DNA of 64,000 bases from Streptomyces griseus subsp. griseus (lineage in GTDB: Bacteria > Actinomycetota > Actinomycetes > Streptomycetales > Streptomycetaceae), in assembly GCF_000720255.1 (NCBI RefSeq), contig NZ_JOJE01000015.1:62001-126000 (forward strand), given 5' to 3'. Within the stretch, counting starts at the first letter, position 1, and each line of letters opens with the position of its first letter. Shown one piece after another: positions 33,119-41,900 of this stretch. The notes below the pieces were generated by a model that did no database searches, was not told the DNA's origin, and saw only the letters and a program-made list of their open reading frames with translations. Both the position numbers and the translations under genes were made by a program.

Positions 33119-34042
33119 ATGCTCGACCTCCAGCGCCTGCGCGCCCTGCACGCCGTCTCCGTCCACGGCACCGTCGGGGCCGCGGCCGCCGCGCTCGGCT
33201 ATACGCCGTCGGCGGTGTCGCAGCAGATCGCCAAGCTGGAGCGGGAGACCAGGACCGTGCTCCTCGAACGGGAGGGTCGCGGCGTGCGCCTCACCGATGA
33301 GGCCCATCAACTGGCCGCCACCGCACATCAGTTGATGACGATCGTGGAGCGCGCGGAGACCGAGCTGGAGGAGCGGCGCGGGGTGCCCGCCGGGCGGCTG
33401 AGCGTGGCCGCGTTCGCGTCGGCGGCGCGGGGGCTGATGCCGGGCGTACTGGCGGACCTGGCGCGGCGCCATCCCGCCCTGGACACCCGGCTCACCGAGG
33501 TCGACCCGCATCTGTCCGTCGACCTGGTCGCCAAGGGGGCGGTCGACCTGGCCGTGGCGCACGACTGGGACATCGCACCGCTGCCCGCCCCGGCGGGCGT
33601 GGAGCAGGCGGTGATCGGAAACGACCTGTGCGATCTGCTGGTCCCGGCGGGGCACCCCTTCGCGGGGCGTACGGCGGTGCGGCGGGAGGAGTTGGGCGGC
33701 GAGCGCTGGATCTGCCAGCCGCCGGGGCGGGTGTGTCACGACTGGCTGCTGCGCACCCTGCGCGCGGCCGGGCACGAGCCGGACCTCGTCCACCAGGCCG
33801 ACGAGAACCCGACGCTGGTCGCGCTCGTCGCGGCGGGACTGGGGGTCGCCCTGATTCCCCGCCTGGGGCGGGGCCCGCTGCCCGAGGGGGTGGCGGAGGT
33901 GCCGCTCGACCCCATGCCCGTACGACGCCTGTACGCACTGTGGCGGACGGGCGCGGCGCGCCGCCCGGCGATCGCGGAGACGGTACGGGCACTCCAGGAG
34001 CACTGGCCGAAGGTGTCGGCACACGTCCCCCGCACCCCTTGA
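33119..34042 (+). CDS. LysR-family transcriptional regulator
   Basis: A 307-residue regulator. Helix-turn-helix in residues 1-60 (LDLQRLRALHAVSVHGTVGAAAAALGYTPSAVSQQIAKLE), then the substrate-binding fold (GRLSVAAFASAARGLMPGVL onwards). AAGGAG sits before ATG 33119, which fixes the start; upstream in-frame codons are not protein-like. It probably controls the divergent EamA-aroA-GNAT operon from the 103-base gap (33016-33118), where repeated GAAGCA words and a short ATT/AAT pair around GCTGCACG are visible, but no clean T-N11-A site. Confidence 0.92.
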   Translation: MLDLQRLRALHAVSVHGTVGAAAAALGYTPSAVSQQIAKLERETRTVLLEREGRGVRLTDEAHQLAATAHQLMTIVERAETELEERRGVPAGRLSVAAFASAARGLMPGVLADLARRHPALDTRLTEVDPHLSVDLVAKGAVDLAVAHDWDIAPLPAPAGVEQAVIGNDLCDLLVPAGHPFAGRTAVRREELGGERWICQPPGRVCHDWLLRTLRAAGHEPDLVHQADENPTLVALVAAGLGVALIPRLGRGPLPEGVAEVPLDPMPVRRLYALWRTGAARRPAIAETVRALQEHWPKVSAHVPRTP

Positions 34043-34062
34043 GCCTGTCCCTGCGCGCTCCC

Positions 34063-34091
34063 TTGACCGGTAGAAACTTCCCGGATATTGC
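34063..34091 (+). promoter_or_regulatory. Vegetative-type promoter for the GH3 gene
   Basis: TTGACC (34063-34068), 17 bases, TATTGC (34086-34091), about 50 bases before the GTG start. A good match to the major sigma consensus at consensus spacing. Confidence 0.6.
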
Positions 34092-34140
34092 TGACTACTC
34101 GGCAGTTTCCTTCAGTGGATGCCCTCCGGAAGGAGCACAC

Positions 34141-35934
34141 GTGCCCTCCAGACGAACCGTTCTCGCCGCCTCCGCGGGTGTCACCGCGGGTCTGACGGTC
34201 GGCAGCACCGCGTACGCCGCCCGCCCCGACGACGACAAGCTCCGCGCCCTGATCTCCCGGATGACGCTCGAGGAGAAGGTCGGCCAGCTCTTCGTCACGC
34301 GTGTGTACGGCCACTCGGCGACCGCGCCCGACCAGGCGGACGTCGACGCCAATCTCAGGGAGCTCGGCGTCCGCAGCGCCGCCGAGCTGATCGCGAAGTA
34401 CCACGTGGGCGGGGTCATCTACTTCATCTGGGCGCACAACACCCGGGACCCGCACCAGATCGCGGACCTGTCCAACGGCATCCAGCGGGCGTCCCTGGCG
34501 CGGCCGCGCGGGCTGCCCGTGCTGGTCTCCACCGACCAGGAGCACGGGATCGTGTGCCGGGTGGGCAGGCCGGCCACGCTCTTCCCGGGGGCGATGGCGG
34601 TCGGGGCGGGCGGGTCGACGGCCGACGCACGGGCTCTCGGACGGATCGCGGGCGAGGAGTTGCGCGCGATCGGCATCCGCCAGGACTACTCCCCCGTGGC
34701 CGACGTGAACGTGAACCCGGCCAACCCGGTCATCGGGGTACGGTCCTTCGGCGCCGACCCGGACGCGGTGGCCCGCCTGGTCGCGGCGGAGGTGAGGGGC
34801 TATCAGGAGTCGGGGGTCGCGGCGACGGCCAAGCACTTCCCCGGGCACGGCGACACGGCGGTGGACAGTCACTACGGCTTCCCGGTCATCACGCACACCC
34901 GTGAGGTGTGGGAGAGGCTGGACGCGGTGCCGTTCCGGGCGGCGATCGCGGCGGGCATCGACTCGATCATGACCGCGCACATCCTGGTCCCGGCCCTTGA
35001 CGACTCCGGCGACCCGGCCACCCTGTCCCGCCCGATCCTGACCGGCATCCTGCGCGAGCGGCTCGGCTACGACGGGGTGGTGGTGACCGACGCGCTCGAC
35101 ATGGCGGGCGTCCGGACGAAGTACGGCGACGACCGGGTGCCGGTGCTGGCGCTCAAGGCGGGCGTGGACCAGCTCCTCAACCCGCCCGAGCTGGACGTGG
35201 CGTGGAACGCGGTGTTGAAGGCCGTACAGGACGGCGAGCTGACGGAGGCGCGGCTCGACGTGTCGATTCTGCGGATCCTGCGGCTGAAGACCAGGCTCGG
35301 CCTGTTCGAGCGGCCGTACGTCAGCCAGTCCGGTGTCGAGCGCGCGGTCGGGGTCCGCGGCCATCTCGCGACGGCCGACCGGATCGCCGAGCGGACGACG
35401 ACCCTGCTGGTCAACGAGGGTTCGCTGCTGCCGCTGTCGCGCCGTGCACACCGCAGGATCCTGGTCGTGGGCGCCGACCCGGCCTCGCCCTCGGGCACCA
35501 CGGGACCGCCGACGGGAGTCCTCGCGACCGCCCTCACCGAGCTCGGCTTCACGGCGACGGCCCTGTCCACGGGCACGGCCCCCGCCCCGGAGACCATCGA
35601 CCGGGCGGTGTGGGCGGCCGCCGACGCGGACGCGGTGGTGGTGGGGACGTACAACGTCTCGGCGAGCAGCTCCCAGCGGACGCTGGTGGAGCGGTTACTG
35701 GCGACGGGGAAGCCGGTGGTGGCGGTCGCGGTCCGCAATCCGTACGACGTGGCCCAACTGCCCTCCGTCAAGGCCTGCTTGGCGACCTACTCCTGGACCG
35801 ACGTCGAACTGCGCGCGGCGGCACGCGTGATCGCCGGGCGGGTCGCTCCCCGGGGGCGGCTGCCGGTGCCGGTGCAGCGGGCGGACGCCCCGGCACGGGT
35901 GCTGTACCCCCTCGGGTACGGGCTGTCGTATTAG
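34141..35934 (+). CDS. Secreted GH3 beta-N-acetylhexosaminidase
   Basis: A 597-residue exported glycosidase. The signal sequence opens MPSRRTVLAASAGVTAG and ends around AYA-ARPD (twin-arginine-like RR). The GH3 barrel carries the NagZ-type motif KHFPGHGDT at 231-239, whose histidine is the acid/base, and the nucleophile Asp in VVTDALDMAG near 317. A C-terminal alpha/beta sandwich follows. It probably releases N-acetylglucosamine from wall or chitin fragments. GTG 34141 follows GGAAGGAG. Codon 519 (35695-35697) is TTA, the rare leucine codon read by bldA tRNA, so full-length product may be limited to development. Confidence 0.9.
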   Translation: MPSRRTVLAASAGVTAGLTVGSTAYAARPDDDKLRALISRMTLEEKVGQLFVTRVYGHSATAPDQADVDANLRELGVRSAAELIAKYHVGGVIYFIWAHNTRDPHQIADLSNGIQRASLARPRGLPVLVSTDQEHGIVCRVGRPATLFPGAMAVGAGGSTADARALGRIAGEELRAIGIRQDYSPVADVNVNPANPVIGVRSFGADPDAVARLVAAEVRGYQESGVAATAKHFPGHGDTAVDSHYGFPVITHTREVWERLDAVPFRAAIAAGIDSIMTAHILVPALDDSGDPATLSRPILTGILRERLGYDGVVVTDALDMAGVRTKYGDDRVPVLALKAGVDQLLNPPELDVAWNAVLKAVQDGELTEARLDVSILRILRLKTRLGLFERPYVSQSGVERAVGVRGHLATADRIAERTTTLLVNEGSLLPLSRRAHRRILVVGADPASPSGTTGPPTGVLATALTELGFTATALSTGTAPAPETIDRAVWAAADADAVVVGTYNVSASSSQRTLVERLLATGKPVVAVAVRNPYDVAQLPSVKACLATYSWTDVELRAAARVIAGRVAPRGRLPVPVQRADAPARVLYPLGYGLSY

Positions 35935-36049
35935 ACGTATCCGGACGTACGCCTCGTGACAGACGTACGATCCGCAACGGGCGCAAAGCGCCCCGGACCG
36001 CTGGCGTGCGCCCACCTCCGCGGGCCACGCTGGTCGGGGGTCTGGGGGG

Positions 36050-36682
36050 ATGGCGATGCGCGAGAGACGGAGCGTCGGTGCGGTGTGCGCGCTGACCGCG
36101 CTGGTCGCCGTCCTGCTGACCGGCTGTCAGGAGGTCGCGCCGCCGCAGGAGGGCGAACTCGGTGAGCGGGCGGCCGCCACGGCCACCCCGTCCGGCTACG
36201 GTTCCGTCTTCCTCGGCGTCGACGAGTGCAGTTCCTTCGGCACGGCCTTCACCGAGGTGCCCTGCGCCGGGGAGCGGGCGGCGGCCCGTGTGGTCGCCCG
36301 GCACGACGGCACCGTGGGCGACGGCCCGGCCTGCCCCGCGACCACCGACTTCGTCCTGCACATCAGCGAACAGTCCACCGCCTCCGACGAGGACGGCGAC
36401 GGAGCGGTCCCCCGGGGCTACGCCTGCATGCGCAAGCTGGCGACCCCGCACCCGGGCGACCCGGGAGGCGGAGGCGGCCCCCGCACCATCGTCGGCGACT
36501 GCGTCTACGGCCTCGGCGACGGCCGGGTGCGGGAGACCGCCTGCGGCGGCGAGGGCGGGCACACCCCGGAGTACGAGGTGACGAAGGCCGTGGACACCCG
36601 TGCGAAGTGCCCGGTGTCCACGGCCCTGTACGTGCAACTCGGCGGCGTGGAGAAGCCGGTGGGCTGCGCCCGGCGACTGTGA
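36050..36682 (+). CDS. Cysteine-rich lipoprotein, unknown function
   Basis: A 210-residue lipoprotein. The signal ends in the lipobox LLTGC near residue 26. The mature part has several cysteines in spaced pairs (DECSSFGTAFTEVPCAGERAAARVV, DGPACPATTDFVLHIS, GYACMRKL, GDCVYGLGDGRVRETACGG), implying disulfide bonds, and a glycine-rich hinge. The VPCAGERAAARVV stretch recalls the C-x-H/E-xE pattern of actinobacterial septum-formation-type domains. ATG 36050 or ATG 36056 both fit. It is convergent with the S37 peptidase gene. Confidence 0.75.
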   Translation: MAMRERRSVGAVCALTALVAVLLTGCQEVAPPQEGELGERAAATATPSGYGSVFLGVDECSSFGTAFTEVPCAGERAAARVVARHDGTVGDGPACPATTDFVLHISEQSTASDEDGDGAVPRGYACMRKLATPHPGDPGGGGGPRTIVGDCVYGLGDGRVRETACGGEGGHTPEYEVTKAVDTRAKCPVSTALYVQLGGVEKPVGCARRL

Positions 36683-36700
36683 GCTCTCCCGCCTACCGGG

Positions 36701-38113
36701 CTACGGACGCAGCGCGGGCTCCCGCTCCACGTCGCGTACGTCCAGCTTCGCGTCGAACTTCGCCAGCGGCTTCGCCTTCGCCACCGCGGTGGCGGAGACG
36801 CCTGCCCAGTCCAGGATGCGGGACGTGGCGAGGGCCTTCTGGTCGGGGACCAGGCCGGCCACGTTGGCGCCGTGGTTCAGGCCGGGGGCGGTGAAGACGT
36901 AGGAGTCCTTGGCGCCCCTGCCGAGGTGGAAGGGCTCCGCTCCCCACGGGTCGTTCTGGCCGTAGACGAAGAGCATGTGGCGGGCGTTGTTCTTGACCCA
37001 GGTGTCGACGTCACGCATGACCCACGGCTGGAACTTCATCGGGATGGAGCGGGGGACGAAGTTGCGGGGCGGCTGGTAGCCGTAGCGGATGTACTCCTTC
37101 TCGATGTGCGGGAAGCGGATGGTGGGGGCGCCGAGTTGGGTGCCCGCCTGGTAGTAGTACGGGGTGTACGTCTCCAGGCCCTGGTCGGCGTAGGCGGAGA
37201 AGCCGGAGATCGTGTCCACCGAGGTCCAGATCTCGTCGTCGGTCGCGGTCTTGGCGTTCGCCGGGACGGTGTCGCAGTCGGAGAGCAGGCTGTACTGCCA
37301 GAATCCCCAGACGTAGTCGAGGACGACGGCCTCGTAGGCCCGGTCCAGGCTGCCGATGGTCGTGAACGTGTAGCCGTTCTCGGCCGCGTACGCCTCGTAC
37401 TTCTTCTCCAGCGGCGCACGGCGCACCAGTGCCTCGCGCTGCACCGCGTTCAGGCGGTCGCGGCACTCCTTGGTGCCGACGGTGGCGAAGAACCGGTCGT
37501 AGGCCGAGTCCTCGTTGTTCACCACGTCGTTGGGGGCGACGTACGCGACGACGCCGTCCATGTCCTTGGGGTAGAAGCGCTCGTAGTAGGTGGCCGTCAT
37601 GCCGCCCTTGGAGCCGCCCGTGGAGATCCAGTTCTTGGAGTAGATCTTCTTCAGTGCCTTGAAGATGCGGTGCTGGTCGCTGGCCGCCTGCCAGATGTCC
37701 AGCTTGGACCAGTCGGCCGGGTCGGGGCGCGACGGGTTGAAGAAGCGGTACTCCATGGAGACCTGGTTGCCGTCCACGATCTGGGTCGGCTCGCGGCGGC
37801 TCGGGGTCGTGGAGACGTTGTAGCCGCCGGTGTAGAAGACCGTGGGGCGGCTGACGTCCTTGTGCAGCACGGTGATGCGCTGCTGGAACGTGCCCTTGGA
37901 CGGGTGCCGGTGGTCGACCGGCTGTGTGTAGTTCAGGACGAAGTAGCGGTAGCCGGTGTAGGGCTTCTCCTGGATCAGACTCATGCCCGGTATCGCGAGC
38001 AGCTGGTCCTTGATGTCCGTGGCCTCCGGCTCGGCGGCGGTGGCCGCTCCTGCCGTGCTCAACGTGCCTATGAGCACCGTGAGCGCCAGCAGCCATCTGA
38101 GCGCCTTGCGCAT
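36701..38113 (-). CDS. Secreted S37-family tri/tetrapeptidyl aminopeptidase
   Basis: A 470-residue exported serine peptidase. Sec-type signal at 1-27 (MRKALRWLLALTVLIG, cut near TAA-EPEA). The alpha/beta-hydrolase nucleophile elbow GGSKGG lies at about 166-171, with acid and histidine expected in FVYGQNDPWGAE and GLNHGANV. These match the PS-10/S37 family of Streptomyces prolyl tri- and tetrapeptidyl aminopeptidases that trim peptides from outside. The 19-base gap to the convergent lipoprotein gene has no hairpin. Complete length. Confidence 0.88.
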   Translation of the reverse strand: MRKALRWLLALTVLIGTLSTAGAATAAEPEATDIKDQLLAIPGMSLIQEKPYTGYRYFVLNYTQPVDHRHPSKGTFQQRITVLHKDVSRPTVFYTGGYNVSTTPSRREPTQIVDGNQVSMEYRFFNPSRPDPADWSKLDIWQAASDQHRIFKALKKIYSKNWISTGGSKGGMTATYYERFYPKDMDGVVAYVAPNDVVNNEDSAYDRFFATVGTKECRDRLNAVQREALVRRAPLEKKYEAYAAENGYTFTTIGSLDRAYEAVVLDYVWGFWQYSLLSDCDTVPANAKTATDDEIWTSVDTISGFSAYADQGLETYTPYYYQAGTQLGAPTIRFPHIEKEYIRYGYQPPRNFVPRSIPMKFQPWVMRDVDTWVKNNARHMLFVYGQNDPWGAEPFHLGRGAKDSYVFTAPGLNHGANVAGLVPDQKALATSRILDWAGVSATAVAKAKPLAKFDAKLDVRDVEREPALRP

Positions 38114-38195
38114 GCACCCTCCCTGTGAAACAGATATGCGCCGGAAGTTATCGGCTCAACTCTGTTCACACCAGGGGAGGTTGGGAATCAGGAGG

Positions 38196-38585
38196 TCAGA
38201 AACGGGTCCAGCCGGTGCTCTTGGAGTCCCGGCCGACCCTGCCGCTGATCAGCACGGGCTGGTGTCCCACGTGCACCGTGACCGGTCCCGCCCGGTACGC
38301 GTACAGCCCCGTGTCCTCCACCGCGTGGAGCCCGCGCGCGTGCACACTGACCGTCATCCGGCGGTGGGTGCCGGGGTCCTTGGGGACCGTGATGGCGCAG
38401 AGGTAGCCGCCCTGCTTGTAGATCTTGACCGAGCCGGTGGAGAAGGTGAGCGTCCTGACCTTGCGGCCCTCGCACTGCGTGGGCGCGGCGTGGGCGGTCG
38501 CCGGCGACGCCAGGGCGAGGATGGCGGAGGCGGTGAAGACGGACGTGCCGAGCGCCAGCCATCGCCGTATCGCACCACTGTCCAC
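38196..38585 (-). CDS. Small secreted hypothetical protein
   Basis: A 129-residue exported protein. Signal at 1-34 (AIRRWLALGTSVFTASAILA, cut after AHA-APTQ). The mature domain has two cysteines (TQCEGRKV and GYLCAITVPK) likely bridged, and beta-rich sequence (VKIYKQGGYLCAITV, YRAGPVTVHVGHQPVLISGRV). Family unknown to me. GTG 38585 has GGAAGGGG 9 bases upstream. A perfect 16-base palindrome, CCGTACAGATGTACGG, lies at 38616-38631 in the promoter region. Confidence 0.75.
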   Translation of the reverse strand: MDSGAIRRWLALGTSVFTASAILALASPATAHAAPTQCEGRKVRTLTFSTGSVKIYKQGGYLCAITVPKDPGTHRRMTVSVHARGLHAVEDTGLYAYRAGPVTVHVGHQPVLISGRVGRDSKSTGWTRF

Positions 38586-38615
38586 AGTCCGCGCCCCTTC
38601 CGTCCCCCGCCATTG

Positions 38616-38631
38616 CCGTACAGATGTACGG
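38616..38631. promoter_or_regulatory. Palindrome upstream of the small secreted protein gene
   Basis: CCGTACA-GA-TGTACGG, perfect 7-2-7 symmetry, 31 bases before the GTG at 38585. Position fits an operator or regulator site; the regulator is unknown. Confidence 0.4.
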
Positions 38632-38665
38632 ACGCAGCACGCACGTCGGATGGTTGCGCGGTCGC

Positions 38666-38780
38666 CCCATCAGGCCCCCACAGACACGTCCTCCCCCACG
38701 AACGTCCGCCACAACAGGGCATACCGCCCCTCCAACGCCAGCAACTCCTCGTGCGTGCCGTCCTCCACCACCTTGCCGTG
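38666..38780 (-). pseudogene. Duplicated 3' tail of the ABC exporter gene
   Basis: These 115 bases match 38908-39022 with only three mismatches. They encode the last 36 or so residues of the exporter (KVVEDGTHEELLALEGRYALLWRTF region), including its stop signal, but have no gene attached. The two copies are 242 bases apart, separated by 127 unrelated GC-rich bases. It is a truncated copy, not a functional gene. It suggests that tandem exporter genes once stood here and one was lost by deletion. Confidence 0.85.
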
Positions 38781-38849
38781 GGCCGAACCCCCCGACGTCG
38801 CCCTCGCGACGCTCGGCCCTGGCGGGCCTCCCGGCTTCGGGACGACCGG

Positions 38850-38864
38850 CCGGACTCCGTCCGG
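38850..38864. terminator. Hairpin after the ABC exporter gene
   Basis: CCGGAC-TCC-GTCCGG, a perfect 6-3-6 stem 48 bases beyond the exporter stop, inside the spacer between the two tail copies. Probably a weak terminator. Confidence 0.4.
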
Positions 38865-38911
38865 CACCAGACGTGGCCGCACAACGACACCCCCCGGACA
38901 CCACCGTCCCA

Positions 38912-41900
38912 TCAAGCCACCACAGACACGTCCTCCCCCACGAACGTCCGCCACAACAGGGCATACCGCCCCTCCAACGCCAGCAACTCCTCGTGCGTGC
39001 CGTCCTCCACGACCTTGCCGTGATCCATCACGACGACGCGGTCCGCGCGGGCGGCGGTGGTCAGGCGGTGGGCCACGACGAGGGTGGTGCGGCGGCCCGC
39101 GAGGCGGTCGGTGGCCTGGTTGACCTGGGCCTCCGTGGCGAGATCGAGGGCGGCGGTGGCCTCGTCGAGGAGGAGGACATCGGGGTCGACCAGCTCCGCG
39201 CGGGCGAGGGCGATGAGCTGGCGCTGGCCGGCGGAGAGGTTGCGGCCGCGCTCCGCGACCTCGTGGAGGTAGCCGCCCTCCAGCGTGGCGATCATCTCGT
39301 GCGCGCCGACCGCCCGAGCCGCCGCCTCCACCTCGGCGTCGGTGGCGTCGGGACGGCCGTAGGCGATGGCGTCGCGGACGGTGCCCTGGAAGAGGTACGC
39401 CTCCTGCGGGACGACACCCAGGCGGTGGCGGTACGACGTGAGGTCGAGGGCGCGCAGATCCGTGCCGTCGGCGGTGACGCGGCCCGAGGTGGGGTCGTAG
39501 AACCGGGCCACCAGCTTGACCAGGGTGGACTTGCCGGCGCCGGTCTCGCCGACGAAGGCGACGGTCTGACCGGCGGGGATGCGCAGGTCGATGCCGGTGA
39601 GGGCCTCCTCCTCGTCGCCGTACGCGAAGTACACGTCCTCGAAGGCGATCTCGCCGCGCAGGGAGAGGACCTCCAGGGGCTCGTCGGCCGACTTCGTGGA
39701 CGTCGGCTCCTGGAGCAGTTCCTGGATGCGGCCCAACGACACCGTCGCCTGCTGGTAGCCGTCGAAGACCTGCGAGAGCTGCTGGACGGGCGCGAAGAAC
39801 AGGTCGATGTACAGCAGGTACGCCACCAGCGCGCCGGTCGTCAGCGTGGCCGCGTCGATCCGGCCCGCGCCCGCGATCAGCACGGCGGCCGCGGCGACCG
39901 ACGACAGCAGCTGGACGAAGGGGAAGTAGATGGAGATCAGCCACTGGCCCCGGATACGCGCCTGCCGGTAGCTGTCGCTGCGCTCGGCGAACCTGCGCCC
40001 GCCGTCGAGCTCACGCCGGAACGCCTGCACGATCCGCAGCCCGGACACCGACTCCTGGAGGTCGGCGTTGACGACGGACACCCGCTCGCGGGCCAGTTCG
40101 TACGCCTTCACGCTCGCCCGGCGGAAGAAATACGTGGCGATGATCAGCGGGGGCAGAGTGGCGAAGACGACGAGGGCGAGCTGTACGTCGAGCACCAGCA
40201 GGGCGACCATGATGCCGAAGAAGGTGACGACCGAGACGAACGCGGTGACCAGGCCGGTCTGGAGGAAGGTGGAGAGGGCGTCGACGTCCGTCGTCATCCT
40301 CGTCATGATCCGGCCGGTCAGCTCCCGCTCGTAGTAGTCGAGGCCCAGCCGCTGGAGCTGGGAGAAGATCTTCAGGCGGAGCGCGTACAGGACACGCTCA
40401 CCGGTGCGTCCCGTCATCCGGGTCTCACCGACCTGCGCCGCCCACTGCACGAGCACGGTGACCAGGCCGAGCAGCGACGCCGCCCAGACCGCGCCGAGCG
40501 CGACCTGCGTGACGCCCTGGTCGATGCCGTGCCGGATCAGGATCGGCAGCAGCAGGCCCATGCCGGCGTCCGAGGCGACGAGGGCGAGGCTGACCAGGAG
40601 CGGGAGTCCGAAGCCCCGCAGCAGCCTGCGCAGGCCGTAGGACTCCTCCGGGGTGACCGCGCCGGCCTCGTCGATGTCCGGGGTGTCCGTGGCCGGGGGC
40701 AGCGCGTCGACCTTCGCGAGGAGCTCGGGGGTGGCCGGTGTCCCGGCGAGCGCGAGGTCCTTGGGCTCGCGGTCCCCCGTCCACAGCCGGGGCGTCACCC
40801 CGCGCTCCGCGTCGAACTCGGCGTCCAGCTCGTCCCGTACGGAGGTGTCCTCCTGGGGCGCGGCGGGCAGGGCGTGGCCCGGCGAGACGCCGCCCAGCTC
40901 GTCGGGGTCGGTGAGCAGGCGCCGGTAGAGGGCGGAGCGTTCCTGGAGCTCTTCGTGGGTGCCGATGTCGGCGAGGCGGCCGGCGTCGAGGACGGCGATG
41001 CGGTCGGCCAGGTTGAGGGTGGAGCGGCGGTGGGCGATCAGGAGGGTCGTGCGGCCCTCCATGACGCGCGTGAGAGCCTCGTGGATCTCGTGCTCCACGC
41101 GGGCGTCCACGGCGGAGGTGGCGTCGTCCAGGACGAGCAGGCGGGGGTCGGTGAGCAGGGCGCGGGCGAGGGCGACGCGCTGGCGCTGGCCGCCGGAGAG
41201 GGTGAGGCCGTGCTCACCGACCGTGGTGGCGTAGCCGTCGGGCAGCTCCGCGATGAAACGGTCCGCCTGGGCGGCGCGGGCGGCGGCCTCGATCTGCTCG
41301 TCGGTCGCGTCGGGGCGGCCATAGGCGATATTGGCGCGGACGGTGTCGGAGAAGAGGAAGGAGTCCTCGGGGACCAGCCCGATCGCGGCCCGCAGCGAGT
41401 CCAGGGTGAGCTCGCGGACGTCGTGGCCGCCGATCAGGACGGCGCCGCGTGTCACGTCGTAGAAGCGCGGAAGCAGGAGGGAGACGGTGGACTTGCCGGA
41501 GCCGGAGGAGCCGACGACGGCGAGGGTCTCGCCGGGGCGGATCTGGAAGCTGAGCCCGTCGAGGACGGGGTGCTCGGGGTCGTAGCCGAAGGACACGTCG
41601 TCGAACTCGACGGTCGCGGGCGCGTCGGCGGGCAGTTCCTTCGTGCCCTCCTCGATCGACGGCTCGGTGTCGATCAGCTCCAGGACGCGCTCGGTGCCCG
41701 CGCGGGCCTGCTGTCCGACGGTGAGGACCATGGCGAGCATGCGGACCGGGCCGACGAGCTGCGCGAGGTAGGTGGAGAAGGCGACGAACGTACCGAGGGT
41801 GATGTGCCCGCGCACGGCGAGCCAGCCGCCGAGGGCGAGCATCGCGACCTGGCCGAGGGCGGGCACGGCCTGGAGGGCGGGGGTGTACCTGGAGTTCAGC

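Noticed and set aside
38670..39944. Second complete ABC ATPase gene
   Set aside because: Only the last 115 bases are duplicated; the rest of this frame is a shadow of the intact exporter in another frame.
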